Below, piece by piece: positions 55,532-64,000 of a stretch of DNA of 64,000 nucleotides. Positions within the stretch are counted from its first letter, which is position 1. Each line of letters opens with the position of its first letter. The notes beneath the pieces were generated by a model. The model worked only from the letters and a program-made list of their open reading frames with translations. It was not told the origin of the DNA and made no database searches. The DNA comes from Deltaproteobacteria bacterium (GTDB lineage Bacteria; Myxococcota_A; UBA9160; UBA4427). A program made the translations under genes and the position numbers. The DNA lies in contig JADJOR010000001.1 of assembly GCA_016713665.1 (NCBI GenBank), positions 868,001 through 932,000 of the forward strand, given 5' to 3'.

Positions 55532-56845
55532 TCAGAGCCGCGTGATCTTCTCCCGGTCGTTCTTGACGCCCTTGGTCGCGTTGCGGGTATCGAAGACCCG
55601 GGGTCCGACCCGGACGACCCGGTCGTAATCGACGGTCGGATGGTCGGTCAGGACGACGACCAGGTCGGAGCTGCGCAGGACCTCGTCCGTCAGATCGACG
55701 GACTTCATGCGGTCGCCCGCGATCTCGCACTCGGCCACGAAGGGGTCGTGGTACTGGACCTCGGCGCCGCGGTGGCGCAGGCCGGCGATCACGTCGAGGG
55801 CCGGCGACTCGCGCATGTCGTCGACGCTCGCCTTGTAGGCGACGCCGAGCACGAGGATGTGGGAGCCGTTCACCGCCAGGCGATCCTCGTTCAACATCCC
55901 TGCGATGCGATCGACCACGTGGTCGGGCATCGCGGAGTTGACCTCGGTCGCGAGCTCGATGAAGCGCGCCGGGAAGTTCAGCGACTTCATCTTCCACGAC
56001 AGGTAGGCCGGATCGACCGGGATGCAGTGGCCGCCGAGACCCGGACCGGGGGTGAACTTCATGAAGCCGTAGGGCTTGGTCGCCGCGGCGTCGATCACCT
56101 CCCAGACGTCGAGGTCGAGCTTCTCGCACATCAGGGCGACCTCGTTGACGAGGCCGATGTTGATCATGCGGAAGGTATTCTCGAGGAGCTTCACCATCTC
56201 CGCCGCCTGGGTCGACGAGACCGGAACGATCGTGTCGAAGACGGTCGCGAAGACCTGGCAGGCGAGCTCGGTACACAGCGGCGTCTCGCCGCCGACGACC
56301 TTGGGCACGTTCTTGACCTTGAACTTCGTGTTCGCCGGATCGATGCGCTCCGGCGCGAAGGCGAGGGAGAAGTCCTTCCCGATCGTGAGGCCCGCGTCCT
56401 CGAGCAGCGGAATCACGAACTCGTGGGTCGTCCCCGGATAGGTCGTGCTGCCGAGGATGATCAGCTGACCCTCGCGCAGATGCTTGCGGATCTCGTCGAC
56501 GGCCGACGCGATGAAGGAGACGTCTGGGTCGCGCGTCTTGCGAAGCGGCGTCGGCACGCAGATGTTGATGACGTCGACCTCGGCCAGATGATCGAAGTCG
56601 TTCGTCGGCGTGAACTGCTTCGACTCGACCAGCTTGGCGACCGCCTTCGAGTCGACGTCGCCGATGTAGGAGCGGCCCTGGGCGAGCGAGCGGATCTTCT
56701 TGACGTCGATGTCGAAGCCCGTCACCCGGAAGCCCGCGTTCGCGAGCTCGACGGCGAGCGGCAGACCGACGTAACCCAGTCCGATGACGCCGATGCGCGC
56801 CTCGCGTGCATCGATGCGGCGGCGCAGGTCAAGGAGCTTGCTCAT
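55532..56845 (-). CDS. Nucleotide-sugar dehydrogenase (UDP-GlcNAc/ManNAc 6-dehydrogenase type)
   Basis: 437 residues. NAD motif RIGVIGLGYVGLPLAVELA (about residues 17-35), NICVPTPLRKTRDPD, APERIDP, the middle helix LLENTFRMINIGLVNE, and the catalytic Cys in GPGLGGHCIPVDPAYL (about 272). The GHCIPVDPxYL form and the length match WbpA/WecC-like enzymes that oxidise UDP-N-acetylhexosamine to the uronate for surface polysaccharide. UDP-glucose as substrate is less likely. The ATG at 56845 has no strong Shine-Dalgarno but starts the conserved region. No other polysaccharide genes are in the window. Confidence 0.9.
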   Translation of the reverse strand: MSKLLDLRRRIDAREARIGVIGLGYVGLPLAVELANAGFRVTGFDIDVKKIRSLAQGRSYIGDVDSKAVAKLVESKQFTPTNDFDHLAEVDVINICVPTPLRKTRDPDVSFIASAVDEIRKHLREGQLIILGSTTYPGTTHEFVIPLLEDAGLTIGKDFSLAFAPERIDPANTKFKVKNVPKVVGGETPLCTELACQVFATVFDTIVPVSSTQAAEMVKLLENTFRMINIGLVNEVALMCEKLDLDVWEVIDAAATKPYGFMKFTPGPGLGGHCIPVDPAYLSWKMKSLNFPARFIELATEVNSAMPDHVVDRIAGMLNEDRLAVNGSHILVLGVAYKASVDDMRESPALDVIAGLRHRGAEVQYHDPFVAECEIAGDRMKSVDLTDEVLRSSDLVVVLTDHPTVDYDRVVRVGPRVFDTRNATKGVKNDREKITRL

Positions 56846-56866
56846 GACTTGATTCCTTCTTCCTAC

Positions 56867-57547
56867 CTAAGACGACGCGGCCGGACGGTTCCAGCCGAAA
56901 TAATCCGAGAAATACAGATAACCCGACCACAGGGTGAGTACCGTGGCGATCGCGAGAAGTGTCAATCCGATCTCGTAGGCGGGCAGACCGAGAGTCTCGT
57001 AGTGAAACAAGAGTGCAGCCGTCGCGACGGTCTGGGCGATCGTCTTGAGCTTGCCGGGGCCCGTCGCCGCGACGACCTGCCCCTGGGAGGAAGCGATCCC
57101 CCGCAGCCCAGTGACCGCCAGCTCGCGCCCGACGATCACCACCACCATCCAGGCCGCCCACAAGGGGATCCAGCCGACGGCGAGCAGCATGATGAGCGCC
57201 GTCGAGACGATCAGCTTGTCCGCCAGCGGATCGAGGAGCTTGCCGATCCGCGTGATGTCCTTGCCCCCTTTGCGGCGAGCGAGCCAGCCGTCGAGGATGT
57301 CGGTCACCGCCGCCACGATGAAGGCCCAGGCCATGTAGCGGCTGCCCGAGACCGTCTTCGCCATCGGCAGGAAGAGCAGCGCCGGGACGACCGTGATGCG
57401 CAGCATCGTCACGGTATTCGGCAGGTTCCAGAAGCGCTCCCGCGGCAGCTCGGCCGGCGTCGGCGCGGGAGCGTCGCGAACGGCTTCGCGAACGGGCATG
57501 GCGAGCGCGTCCCGGTCCATGACTCGTTCGATGCCCCCCACTTCCAT
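56867..57547 (-). CDS. pgsA: CDP-diacylglycerol-glycerol-3-phosphate 3-phosphatidyltransferase
   Basis: 226 residues. LPNTVTMLRITVVPALLFLP opens the membrane part, and the CDP-alcohol phosphotransferase motif is complete: DILDGWLARRKGGKD...GKLLDPLADK, with Asp residues spaced DxxDG...G...D...D (about 83-111). About five membrane helices follow. It makes phosphatidylglycerol phosphate. Two in-frame ATGs (57547 and 57520) are possible. The frame is artificially continuous with the lytic transglycosylase upstream because that gene is frameshifted; the two should not be called one protein. Confidence 0.9.
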   Translation of the reverse strand: MEVGGIERVMDRDALAMPVREAVRDAPAPTPAELPRERFWNLPNTVTMLRITVVPALLFLPMAKTVSGSRYMAWAFIVAAVTDILDGWLARRKGGKDITRIGKLLDPLADKLIVSTALIMLLAVGWIPLWAAWMVVVIVGRELAVTGLRGIASSQGQVVAATGPGKLKTIAQTVATAALLFHYETLGLPAYEIGLTLLAIATVLTLWSGYLYFSDYFGWNRPAASS

Positions 57548-57575
57548 CCTGGTTCCCGTTCGAGCGCAATCCGGG

Positions 57576-58315
57576 TCAGGGCCCCACGCGCGAGGCGAGC
57601 GGCACCGAAGTCGGCGTCCGCCCCTCCACCTCGCCGCGGCCGGCGATGCGCACCGAATCCCCGGTCTCGACGCCGGAACGGACCTCGAGCTGCTCGAAAT
57701 CGGCCTGGTAGCGGCGATGGTACTCGAGCACCCGCTTGATGTAAGCCCGCGTCTCCGCATACGGAGGCACGCCGCGATAGCGATCGACCGCGCCCGGTCC
57801 CGCGTTGTAGGCCGCGAGCGCCCGGGCGACGTCACCGAAGCGATCGAGCATCGCGCGCAGATAGCGAACGCCCCGTCGATGTTCTCGACGACACCGAAGG
57901 GCCGCTCGACGCCGAGATCGGCCGCCGTGGCCGGCATCAATTGCATGAGGCCCTGGGCCCCGACACGCGACACGGCGTGGGGCCGGAAATTCGACTCGGC
58001 GGCGATCACCGCCTTGACCAGGCCCGGCTCGACCTCGTACTGGGTCGCGACCTGCAGGATCAGATGGTCGTAATCGCGCTCCGTGGGGACCTTCACTCGC
58101 CGGGGAGGCGAGAACGCGATCCCTTCCATCCGGACCGGATCCTCGCGCTCATAGCGGGTGTCGACCGGGGCGTCCGTGAAGTGCTGAACGCCCCGCGCAT
58201 CGACGAAGCGGTAGACCGCGTTCCCGGCCTGGGCCGGCCGGGGACCGACGACCAGAACGGCGACGAGCGCTGCGAGCCCGGATCCCCACTGCATGCGCCG
58301 CTCCCGTGCCACCAT
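57576..58315 (-). pseudogene. Frameshifted lytic transglycosylase (DUF4124 + SLT)
   Basis: From ATG 58315 (GGGGAG upstream) the frame gives a signal peptide (ALVAVLVVGPRPAQA), a DUF4124 segment (YRFVDARGVQHFTDAP) and the first half of the SLT domain with catalytic Glu in VIAAESNFRPHAVS and GLMQLMPATAADLGV. At the GGGG near 57871-57874 the frame breaks. The second half (FGDVARALAAYNAGPGAVDR, ETRAYIKRVLEYHRRY) continues in another frame to the stop at 57576. One inserted base restores about 247 residues. The enzyme would cleave peptidoglycan. Because the break sits in a short G run, sequence error is a real possibility. Confidence 0.85.
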
Positions 58316-58565
58316 CGGAGCTCCCCTTCCCGACCGTCGACTCGCGTGACTCGGAGCACGCCGGACCCCATGGGGCCCGGAATTCTTCGTCCGCAACCTT
58401 GGAAGCCCTCTCAAGAGGCCGATAGACTTCTCGATTTTCAACCATCGGAGCCTCTCGGGCGGGACCTGAGGCGAGCGATCCGAGAAACCCTCGGCCCCGG
58501 CAGGCGGGGCGCAGTGCGCGCGCGGACGATCGATCCGGCGCGCGAACCAGCGGCAGGAGCACGGC

Positions 58566-60260
58566 ATGAGTGATCCCTCGCCCGCGGCCACACCGCCGTC
58601 CGGGCCTTCGCCGCGCGCGCGGACGAGCGAGCCCGGCTCGACCCGCCGGTACGATTTCCTGGTCCTGGGCTCCGGTCTCGCCGGGCTCCATTACGCCCTG
58701 CGCGTGGCGGACGTGGGCGACGTCGCGATCGTGACCAAGCGCAAGGCGACCGACTCCGCGACCGACTGGGCCCAGGGCGGCATCGCCGCCGTCATGGATC
58801 CATCCGACTCCTTCGACGCCCACGTGCGGGACACCCTCAACGCGGGCGCCGGGCTCTGCAACGCCGATACGGTGCGCTTCGTCGTCGAGCGCGGCCCGGA
58901 GGCGATCCAGGCGCTCCGCAAGAGCGGCGTCGAGTTCGATCCGGCGCGCCAGCCCGACGGACCGGTGCCCTTCGATCTCACGCGCGAGGGCGGCCATACC
59001 CGCCGCCGCATCCTGCATCGCCGCGACGCGACGGGCCGCGAGATCGAGCGCTCGATCCTGGCCCGCGTCCAGGCGCATCCGCGCATCACGCTCTTCGAGG
59101 ACCACTGCGCGATCGACCTGATCACGACGACCAAGGTCGGCCGCACCGAATCGAATCGCGTGCTCGGCGCCTACGTCCTCGACGCCTCGACCGGCGACGT
59201 CCACGCCTTCACGGCCCCGATCACCCTGCTCGCCACCGGCGGCGCCGGCAAGGTCTATCTCTACACGAGCAACCCCGACGTCGCCTCCGGCGACGGCATC
59301 GCCATGGCCTATCGCGCCGGCGCCACGCTGGCCAACATGGAGTTCATGCAGTTCCATCCGACCTGCCTGTTCCATCCGCAGGCGAAGTCGTTCCTGATCA
59401 CCGAAGCGGTCCGCGGCGAAGGCGGGATCCTGCGCCGTCGCGACGGCCACGCCTTCATGACCGACTACCACGAGATGGCCGACCTCGCGCCCCGTGACGT
59501 CGTCGCCCGGGCGATCGATACCGAGCTCAAGCGGACGGGCGACGACTTCGTCGTCCTCGACCTCGCGAGCAAGGACCCGGCCTTCATCCGCGGCCGCTTC
59601 CCGATGATCTTCGAGCGCTGCCTGAAATACGGCCTCGACATCACCCGCGAGCCGATTCCCGTCGTCCCCGCGGCGCATTACACCTGCGGCGGAGTCCGCA
59701 CGAACCTCTCCGGCGAGACCGACATCGCGAACCTCTTCGCGGCCGGCGAGGTGACCTCGACGGGACTGCACGGCGCCAACCGGCTGGCCTCGAACTCGCT
59801 GCTCGAGGCGATCGTCTTCGCGGAAGCCGCGGCGCGCGAGTCGATCGACCGCCTGCCTCGGGTTCAGCCGCCGGGCGAGGTCCCCGCCTGGCGCCACGGC
59901 AATGCGACCCAGATCGACGAGGCCGTCGTGATCACGCAGAACTGGGACGAGATCCGCCGCTTCATGTGGAACTACGTCGGCATCGTCCGGAGCGACCGAC
60001 GGCTCCTGCGCGCCCAGCACCGCATCGGGAACCTGCGCGAGGAGATCAACGAGTACTACTGGGATTTCCGCGTGACGCCCGAGCTCGTCGAGCTGCGCAA
60101 CCTCGCGACGGTGGCGGAGCTCGTGATCCAATCGGCCCGACTCCGCAAGGAGAGCCGCGGGCTCCACTACAACCTCGATCATCCCGAGCGCGACGACGTT
60201 GGCTTCGGCCGGGACACGCTGATCCAACGTGGAGAGTCGCCCTGGATCAGCCCGAGCTAG
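58566..60260 (+). CDS. nadB: L-aspartate oxidase
   Basis: 564 residues. FAD motif VLGSGLAGLHYALRVADVG (about residues 34-52), TDWAQGGIAAVMDPSDSF (about 60-77), TRRRILHRRDATGREIERSI, LLATGGAGKVYLYTSNPDVASG-type segment, MEFMQFHPTCLFHP (about 258) and GLHGANRLASNSLLEAIVFA (about 400). It oxidises aspartate to iminoaspartate, the first step of NAD synthesis from aspartate. The N-terminal 25 residues are a variable extension. No nadA or nadC lies next to it. It is divergent from the transglycosylase across 250 bp. Confidence 0.95.
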   Translation: MSDPSPAATPPSGPSPRARTSEPGSTRRYDFLVLGSGLAGLHYALRVADVGDVAIVTKRKATDSATDWAQGGIAAVMDPSDSFDAHVRDTLNAGAGLCNADTVRFVVERGPEAIQALRKSGVEFDPARQPDGPVPFDLTREGGHTRRRILHRRDATGREIERSILARVQAHPRITLFEDHCAIDLITTTKVGRTESNRVLGAYVLDASTGDVHAFTAPITLLATGGAGKVYLYTSNPDVASGDGIAMAYRAGATLANMEFMQFHPTCLFHPQAKSFLITEAVRGEGGILRRRDGHAFMTDYHEMADLAPRDVVARAIDTELKRTGDDFVVLDLASKDPAFIRGRFPMIFERCLKYGLDITREPIPVVPAAHYTCGGVRTNLSGETDIANLFAAGEVTSTGLHGANRLASNSLLEAIVFAEAAARESIDRLPRVQPPGEVPAWRHGNATQIDEAVVITQNWDEIRRFMWNYVGIVRSDRRLLRAQHRIGNLREEINEYYWDFRVTPELVELRNLATVAELVIQSARLRKESRGLHYNLDHPERDDVGFGRDTLIQRGESPWISPS

Positions 60261-60328
60261 GCCGTCGTCAGCACACCGCGACGCGTGCCACCCAGCGGAT
60301 CGGCGTAGCCCTCGCGATCGCGTGCGCC

Positions 60329-61318
60329 GTGGCGCTCGCGATCGGCGCGTCGATCGCGGCGAACCCTGCCCGGGCCCTCGTCTTCGCGAGCCCCGAGACG
60401 GAGCCCCGCGAAACGATCCCGCCGGATTTTCCGTACTGGGAACACGTCACCCAGCGCCGCTACGACAGCCCCTCCGTGGTCTATCTCGGAAACGGCTTCG
60501 CGCTGACGGCGCGCCACGTCGGCCCCGGCGAGATCTTTCTGCGGGGCGAGATCGTGCCGCCGGTGGCGGGCACGAAGCGAACGCTGCTCAACGCCAACGG
60601 GACCCCCGCCGACGCCATGCTCTTCGAGGTCGACCTGCCCGAAGGCTTCGAGGATCTCCCGAATCTGCCGATCGCGAAGGTGCCGCCGGCGATCGGTGAG
60701 GAGGTGCTCCTGATCGGATTCGGACGAGTCCGAGAGAAGGTCGTCGAGGTCTCGACCGACGGCCCCAACGAATTCGGCTTCTCCTGGAGCGAGCGGGGCC
60801 AGAAGCGCTGGGGCACCAATCGCATCTCGGCATTCGACGAGAATCTCTATCAGGGCAGCTGGACGACGCGGGCGATCGCCACGGTCTTCGATCCGCCGGG
60901 CGACGCCGACGCGACCGAGTTCGAGGCCCAGGCGACCGTGGGGGATTCGGGCGGGGCGGTCTTCGTGAAACGCGACGGCGAGTGGTTGCTGGTCGGCATG
61001 ATGACGTCGGTGACCGGGTATACCCGACTTCCGGCGCGGACTTCGATGTACGGCGACACGACCTACGCCGCCGACCTGTCGGCGTATCGCGACGAGATCC
61101 TCCACTGGGCGCGGCCGGCCTGCGCCAACGAAGTCGACGACGACGGCGACGAGCGGATCGACTTCGCGGAAGACCCGGGCTGCGACTCCGAACGGGATTC
61201 GAGCGAGCGCGATCGCGCGCTCGCCGGGGGCGAGTGGCCGTGGATCACCTTCGCAGGGATCGTGGCCATCGCGGGCTTCGTGACGGCCTGGCGCCGCCGC
61301 CGAGCCCCCTCCGCCTAA
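60329..61318 (+). CDS. Secreted trypsin-like serine protease with C-terminal anchor
   Basis: About 329 residues from GTG 60329. The trypsin triad is visible: His in ALTARHVG (about residue 61), Asp in DAMLFEVD (about 98) and Ser in VGDSGGAVF (about 206). After the protease come CANEVDDDGDERIDFAEDPG, a calcium-loop/MopE-like repeat common in Myxococcota-type exoproteins, and a C-terminal membrane helix followed by RRRR. The start is doubtful: the hydrophobic signal (GVALAIACAVALAIGASIAA) begins before the only in-frame GTG after the nadB stop, and no ATG precedes it. A rare start codon or an undetected indel is possible. Confidence 0.72.
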   Translation: MALAIGASIAANPARALVFASPETEPRETIPPDFPYWEHVTQRRYDSPSVVYLGNGFALTARHVGPGEIFLRGEIVPPVAGTKRTLLNANGTPADAMLFEVDLPEGFEDLPNLPIAKVPPAIGEEVLLIGFGRVREKVVEVSTDGPNEFGFSWSERGQKRWGTNRISAFDENLYQGSWTTRAIATVFDPPGDADATEFEAQATVGDSGGAVFVKRDGEWLLVGMMTSVTGYTRLPARTSMYGDTTYAADLSAYRDEILHWARPACANEVDDDGDERIDFAEDPGCDSERDSSERDRALAGGEWPWITFAGIVAIAGFVTAWRRRRAPSA

Positions 61319-62694
61319 CGCGGGATCAGCACACCCATCTCGACCAGGCTCGCGATCGCGGCTCGCACCCGCGCCGGCGGCTCGGGAATGATCGACTCGA
61401 TGCGCGCGAGGCTCATGCCGGCCCGAGCGAGATCGAGCACGGCCTCTTCCGTCTTCTCGAGCGATCCTCGCGCGATCTCCTCCTGCTCGACGTCGACCTC
61501 GAAGCTGGCGTCGACCTCGAAGGTCGCGTCGGCGTCGAAGGTCGCGTCGGCCGGGATCGCTTTCGGGGTCGGGGCCGCCGCTCGATCGCCCGCGACGGGC
61601 CCCGGTCGCCCGCGCTCGTCTCGGGCACAGACGGCCTCGAGCACCACGGCGGCCAGCGGGGCGCGCTCCTTGCGAGCGAGCAGGCTCGCGTCGACGCGGG
61701 CTTCGAACTCGAAGCGCCCGTCGCTCCACCCGAGCATCTCCTCGATCGCGGCCCGACCCCGCAGCGAAGCGAGCTCGGCGGCGACGAATTGATTGTCGGC
61801 GAAGGCGATGAAGCCCTGCTCGCCTGCATGCTCGACGACGAGCGTGCCCTGCGGCGCGGAGCTCCCGAGCATCTGGAGCAGATTGGCGAGGCCGATGTCG
61901 ACGATCGAGCCGCTGATCCCGCCGAGCCGACCCTGATGGCTCGCCTGGCGCAGCGCCTCGATGACCTGCCCGGCGCGGGGCTCGGCCGCCTGTTTCCGAT
62001 CGAAGGCGACCGCGACCGCTGCGACGTTCCCGCCCTTGTTCTTGACCTCGCGGACGACGCGGCCCCCGATCTCGACGGCGGTCCCGTCGACGGGATGTCG
62101 CAACCCGATCCGGACGATCTCGCCGACCGCGATGCGATCCTCGCGCACCGACAGCAGGACGCCCGTCGCGGAGAGATCGCGGCTGGTCGCGTCGAACGGC
62201 TCTCGCTTCCCCACCCGAACCCGAATCGGTACGCGCACCGGCTCACGCCGCGCGCTGCGCCGGCGCTCACCCGCCTGGTCGACGTCCGGATCCGGGAGCG
62301 GCTCGTCGCCGAGCAACGGCTCGAAACGCGCCTTCAGCTCGGCGACCGTCTCCTCGAACTGGATCGCGACCCCGGCTCGTCCACCACCCCGCACCATCTC
62401 CGGCGAGACCCGGTGGACGACCTCCCCGCGCAGGACGACCGACGCGGCGCCCGGGGCTGCATACGCCAGGGCGATCTCGACCTCGACGATCTGGCGGACC
62501 TCGAGCTCCGCGTCCGTCGCCACGAAGATGCCGCGATTCGAGATGTTCTTCTCGAACTCCGCGCGCAGAGCGGCCTGCGAGTCGAAGCGCATCTTCAGGA
62601 TTTGATGGCGCAAGGTCAGCTCAACCTCGTCGTCGGGATCGACGCACGCGCAAGCGCGAGCCCCCCGCGCAGATCCGGCACTCGTCGACCTCAT
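61315..62694 (-). CDS. PilZ-like and DUF4388 domain regulatory protein
   Basis: About 459 residues. Two beta-barrel PilZ-like segments: NISNRGIFVATDAELEVRQI (about residues 50-70) and RREPVRVPIRVRVG with SRDLSATGVLLSV (about 150-190). A DUF4388 domain follows (GSIVDIGLANLLQMLGSS, then GQFEFEA-like GRFEFEARVD, about 240-330), then an acidic linker with ATFDADATFEVDASFEVD repeats and a winged-helix-like end (SLARIESIIPEPPARVRAA). PilZ domains often bind cyclic-di-GMP; RREPVRV partly resembles the RxxxR motif. ATG 62694 and TTG 62718 are both possible. It ends on an overlap with the convergent protease. Confidence 0.75.
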   Translation of the reverse strand: MRSTSAGSARGARACACVDPDDEVELTLRHQILKMRFDSQAALRAEFEKNISNRGIFVATDAELEVRQIVEVEIALAYAAPGAASVVLRGEVVHRVSPEMVRGGGRAGVAIQFEETVAELKARFEPLLGDEPLPDPDVDQAGERRRSARREPVRVPIRVRVGKREPFDATSRDLSATGVLLSVREDRIAVGEIVRIGLRHPVDGTAVEIGGRVVREVKNKGGNVAAVAVAFDRKQAAEPRAGQVIEALRQASHQGRLGGISGSIVDIGLANLLQMLGSSAPQGTLVVEHAGEQGFIAFADNQFVAAELASLRGRAAIEEMLGWSDGRFEFEARVDASLLARKERAPLAAVVLEAVCARDERGRPGPVAGDRAAAPTPKAIPADATFDADATFEVDASFEVDVEQEEIARGSLEKTEEAVLDLARAGMSLARIESIIPEPPARVRAAIASLVEMGVLIPR

Positions 62695-62814
62695 CGACCG
62701 AGCGGGGGCGGCTCCCAAGCGATTCCCGCAGCCGGCACGCTCGGACGCGCGCCAGGCGATCTGGTCGACCCGGTTCGGGGCAGATTGCGCCTCGAGGTCC
62801 CAGCGGGGCCGGGC

Positions 62815-64000
62815 TCAGCCGGCGGGATCCTCGTCCGAGGCGGCGCGGAACAGGGTGAGCTGAGGAACCCCCTCCGTCGGCTCGATCGGCACCGGGTATT
62901 CATCCGAGAAGCAGGCGTCGCAGATCCCGCGCTTGAGGTCCTTCGCCGCAGTCCCCCGCAGCCCCTCGACCGACAGGTAGCCGAGCGAGTCCGCCCCGAG
63001 GTCCTGGCGGATCTCGTCGACCGTGTGGTCGTGGGCGATCAGCTCCTCGCGATTCGGCGTATCGATGCCGTAGTGGCAGGGGCCGATCGTCGGCGGCGAG
63101 GAGATCCGGACGTGGACCTCGCGAGCCCCGGCGGCCCGCAGCATGCCGACGATCTTGCGCAGCGTCGTGCCCCGCACGATCGAATCGTCGACCAGCACGA
63201 TCCGCTTGCCGTCGAGGAAGCCGCGGATCGCGTTGTGCTTCACGCGGACCTTGAAGTCGCGGATGGTCTGGGTCGGCTCGATGAAGCTGCGACTGACGTA
63301 GTGGTTGCGGATCAGCGCGGTCTCGTACGGGATCCCGGCCTCCTCGGCATAACCCAGGGCCGCGGCACTCCCCGAGTCGAGCACCGGCGTCACCATGTCC
63401 GCCGCGATCGGATGCTCGCGGGCGAGCACCCGGCCGAGCTCCTTGCGATAGGCGTAGACGTTGTGGCCGACCAGATGCGAGTCGGGCCTCGCGAAGTAGA
63501 TGTGCTCGAAGATGCAGAAATGCTCCTGCGCCTCGCGTGCCAGGAGCCGGATGCTGCGGAGCCGTCCACGGCGGATCACGACGACCTCGCCCGGCTCGAC
63601 GTCCCGTTCGTGGACCGCCCCGATCAGATCGAGGGCGCAGGTCTCGCTCGAAAGCACGTAGGCCCCGTCCTTGCGCCCGATCGAGAGCGGCCGGAAGCCG
63701 TGGGGATCGCGGGCCGCGATCAGCGCGTCGTCGGTGAGCAGCAGGATGCTGTAGGCGCCCTTCACGCGGGAGATCGCGTCGATGAAGCGGTCTTCCATGT
63801 GGCGCTCGCGCGAGCGGGCCAGCAGGTGCAGGATGACTTCACTGTCCGAGGTCGAGCCGAAGATCGCGCCGCGACCTTCGAGCTCGCGACGGATCGCGTG
63901 AAAATTGACGAGATTGCCGTTGTGGGCGATCGAGACGGGGCCGCCGTCGGTATTCGCGCAGATCGGCTGGGCGTTGCGGAGCAGGCTCTCGCCCGAGGTC
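62815..64000 (-). CDS. purF: Amidophosphoribosyltransferase (N-terminally partial at window edge)
   Basis: About 395 residues are visible; the start lies beyond 64000. The glutaminase half shows LLRNAQPICANTDGGPVSIA, HNGNLVN, SDSEVILHLLARS and RDPHGFRPLSIG. The transferase half shows DSGSAAALGYAEE and the PRPP motif IVLVDDSIVRGTTLRKIV (at about 63200-63150). ICDACFSDEYPVPI near the C-terminus is typical. It makes 5-phosphoribosylamine, the first step of purine synthesis. An internal Met at 63798 is not the start, because conserved PurF sequence continues upstream of it to the window end. Confidence 0.95.
   Translation of the reverse strand, partial: TSGESLLRNAQPICANTDGGPVSIAHNGNLVNFHAIRRELEGRGAIFGSTSDSEVILHLLARSRERHMEDRFIDAISRVKGAYSILLLTDDALIAARDPHGFRPLSIGRKDGAYVLSSETCALDLIGAVHERDVEPGEVVVIRRGRLRSIRLLAREAQEHFCIFEHIYFARPDSHLVGHNVYAYRKELGRVLAREHPIAADMVTPVLDSGSAAALGYAEEAGIPYETALIRNHYVSRSFIEPTQTIRDFKVRVKHNAIRGFLDGKRIVLVDDSIVRGTTLRKIVGMLRAAGAREVHVRISSPPTIGPCHYGIDTPNREELIAHDHTVDEIRQDLGADSLGYLSVEGLRGTAAKDLKRGICDACFSDEYPVPIEPTEGVPQLTLFRAASDEDPAG

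Noticed and set aside
56867..58591. A single transglycosylase-PgsA fusion protein
   Set aside because: The second half of the SLT domain is present in another frame between the two parts, so the in-frame continuity is a frameshift artefact.
1..64000. CRISPR arrays, insertion sequences, prophage genes, rRNA
   Set aside because: No regularly spaced repeats, transposase or phage protein motifs, or rRNA-like sequence were recognised on either strand.

Overview
The window is 64 kb of very GC-rich bacterial DNA packed with genes on both strands. The cell envelope is that of a Gram-negative: an RND pump with an outer-membrane partner, several lipoproteins and a lytic transglycosylase. High GC, many acyl-CoA enzymes, F420/LLM-type oxidoreductases, a secreted protease with a DxDGD-type calcium-like repeat and C-terminal anchor, and a PilZ/DUF4388 protein together suggest a 'deltaproteobacterial' lineage (Myxococcota, Binatota or Desulfobacterota-like). 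This is inference; no rRNA or ribosomal protein gene is present to settle it. No CRISPR array, insertion sequence, prophage or rRNA was seen.

Layout. 1-12.1 kb: acyl-CoA catabolism (SDR/dienoyl-CoA reductase-like, enoyl-CoA hydratase, SCP-x-type thiolase, 3-hydroxyacyl-CoA dehydrogenase, a giant indolepyruvate:ferredoxin oxidoreductase-type enzyme, an LLM oxidoreductase) plus a secreted PHP metallohydrolase. 12.1-13.4 kb: no confident gene, possibly a decayed one. 13.4-23.7 kb: a same-strand run of two acyl-CoA dehydrogenases, an HMG-CoA-synthase-like/DUF35 fusion, a thiolase, a FadD3-like acyl-CoA ligase, an Old-Yellow-Enzyme-type reductase, a second LLM oxidoreductase and a MaoC-like dehydratase. 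In gene content this resembles actinobacterial steroid side-chain/ring catabolism. 23.7-33.6 kb: a PQQ-type dehydrogenase lipoprotein, a crotonase, a Nudix hydrolase, another acyl-CoA ligase, an unknown lipoprotein, asd, an acetoacetate-decarboxylase-like protein and a FadA-type thiolase. 33.7-39.6 kb: a frameshifted membrane-anchored sugar-dehydrogenase/HEAT/cytochrome c protein, divergent from a VWA-FHA protein. 39.6-45.9 kb: an NAD-dependent molybdenum formate dehydrogenase operon (fused FdsG-FdsB, FdsA, FdhD, FdsD). 46-55 kb: a SulP transporter preceded by a truncated SulP remnant, then an RND efflux operon (adaptor, pump, outer-membrane factor). 55.2-64 kb: tRNA-Gly, nucleotide-sugar dehydrogenase, pgsA, a frameshifted lytic transglycosylase, nadB, a serine protease, a PilZ/DUF4388 protein and purF running off the end.

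How the parts fit. The acyl-CoA genes supply every step type for activating and degrading a complex branched or cyclic acid: ligases, dehydrogenases, hydratases, a hydroxyacyl-CoA dehydrogenase, thiolase/aldolase-type enzymes and flavin or F420 reductases. The most unusual piece is the HMG-CoA-synthase-like domain fused to DUF35 beside a thiolase. It mirrors the archaeal thiolase/HMGCS/DUF35 complex but appears to have lost the catalytic cysteine. Two otherwise intact genes (33.7-37.0 kb and 57.6-58.3 kb) are each broken by a single-base indel in a G/C run. That may be sequence error rather than true decay.
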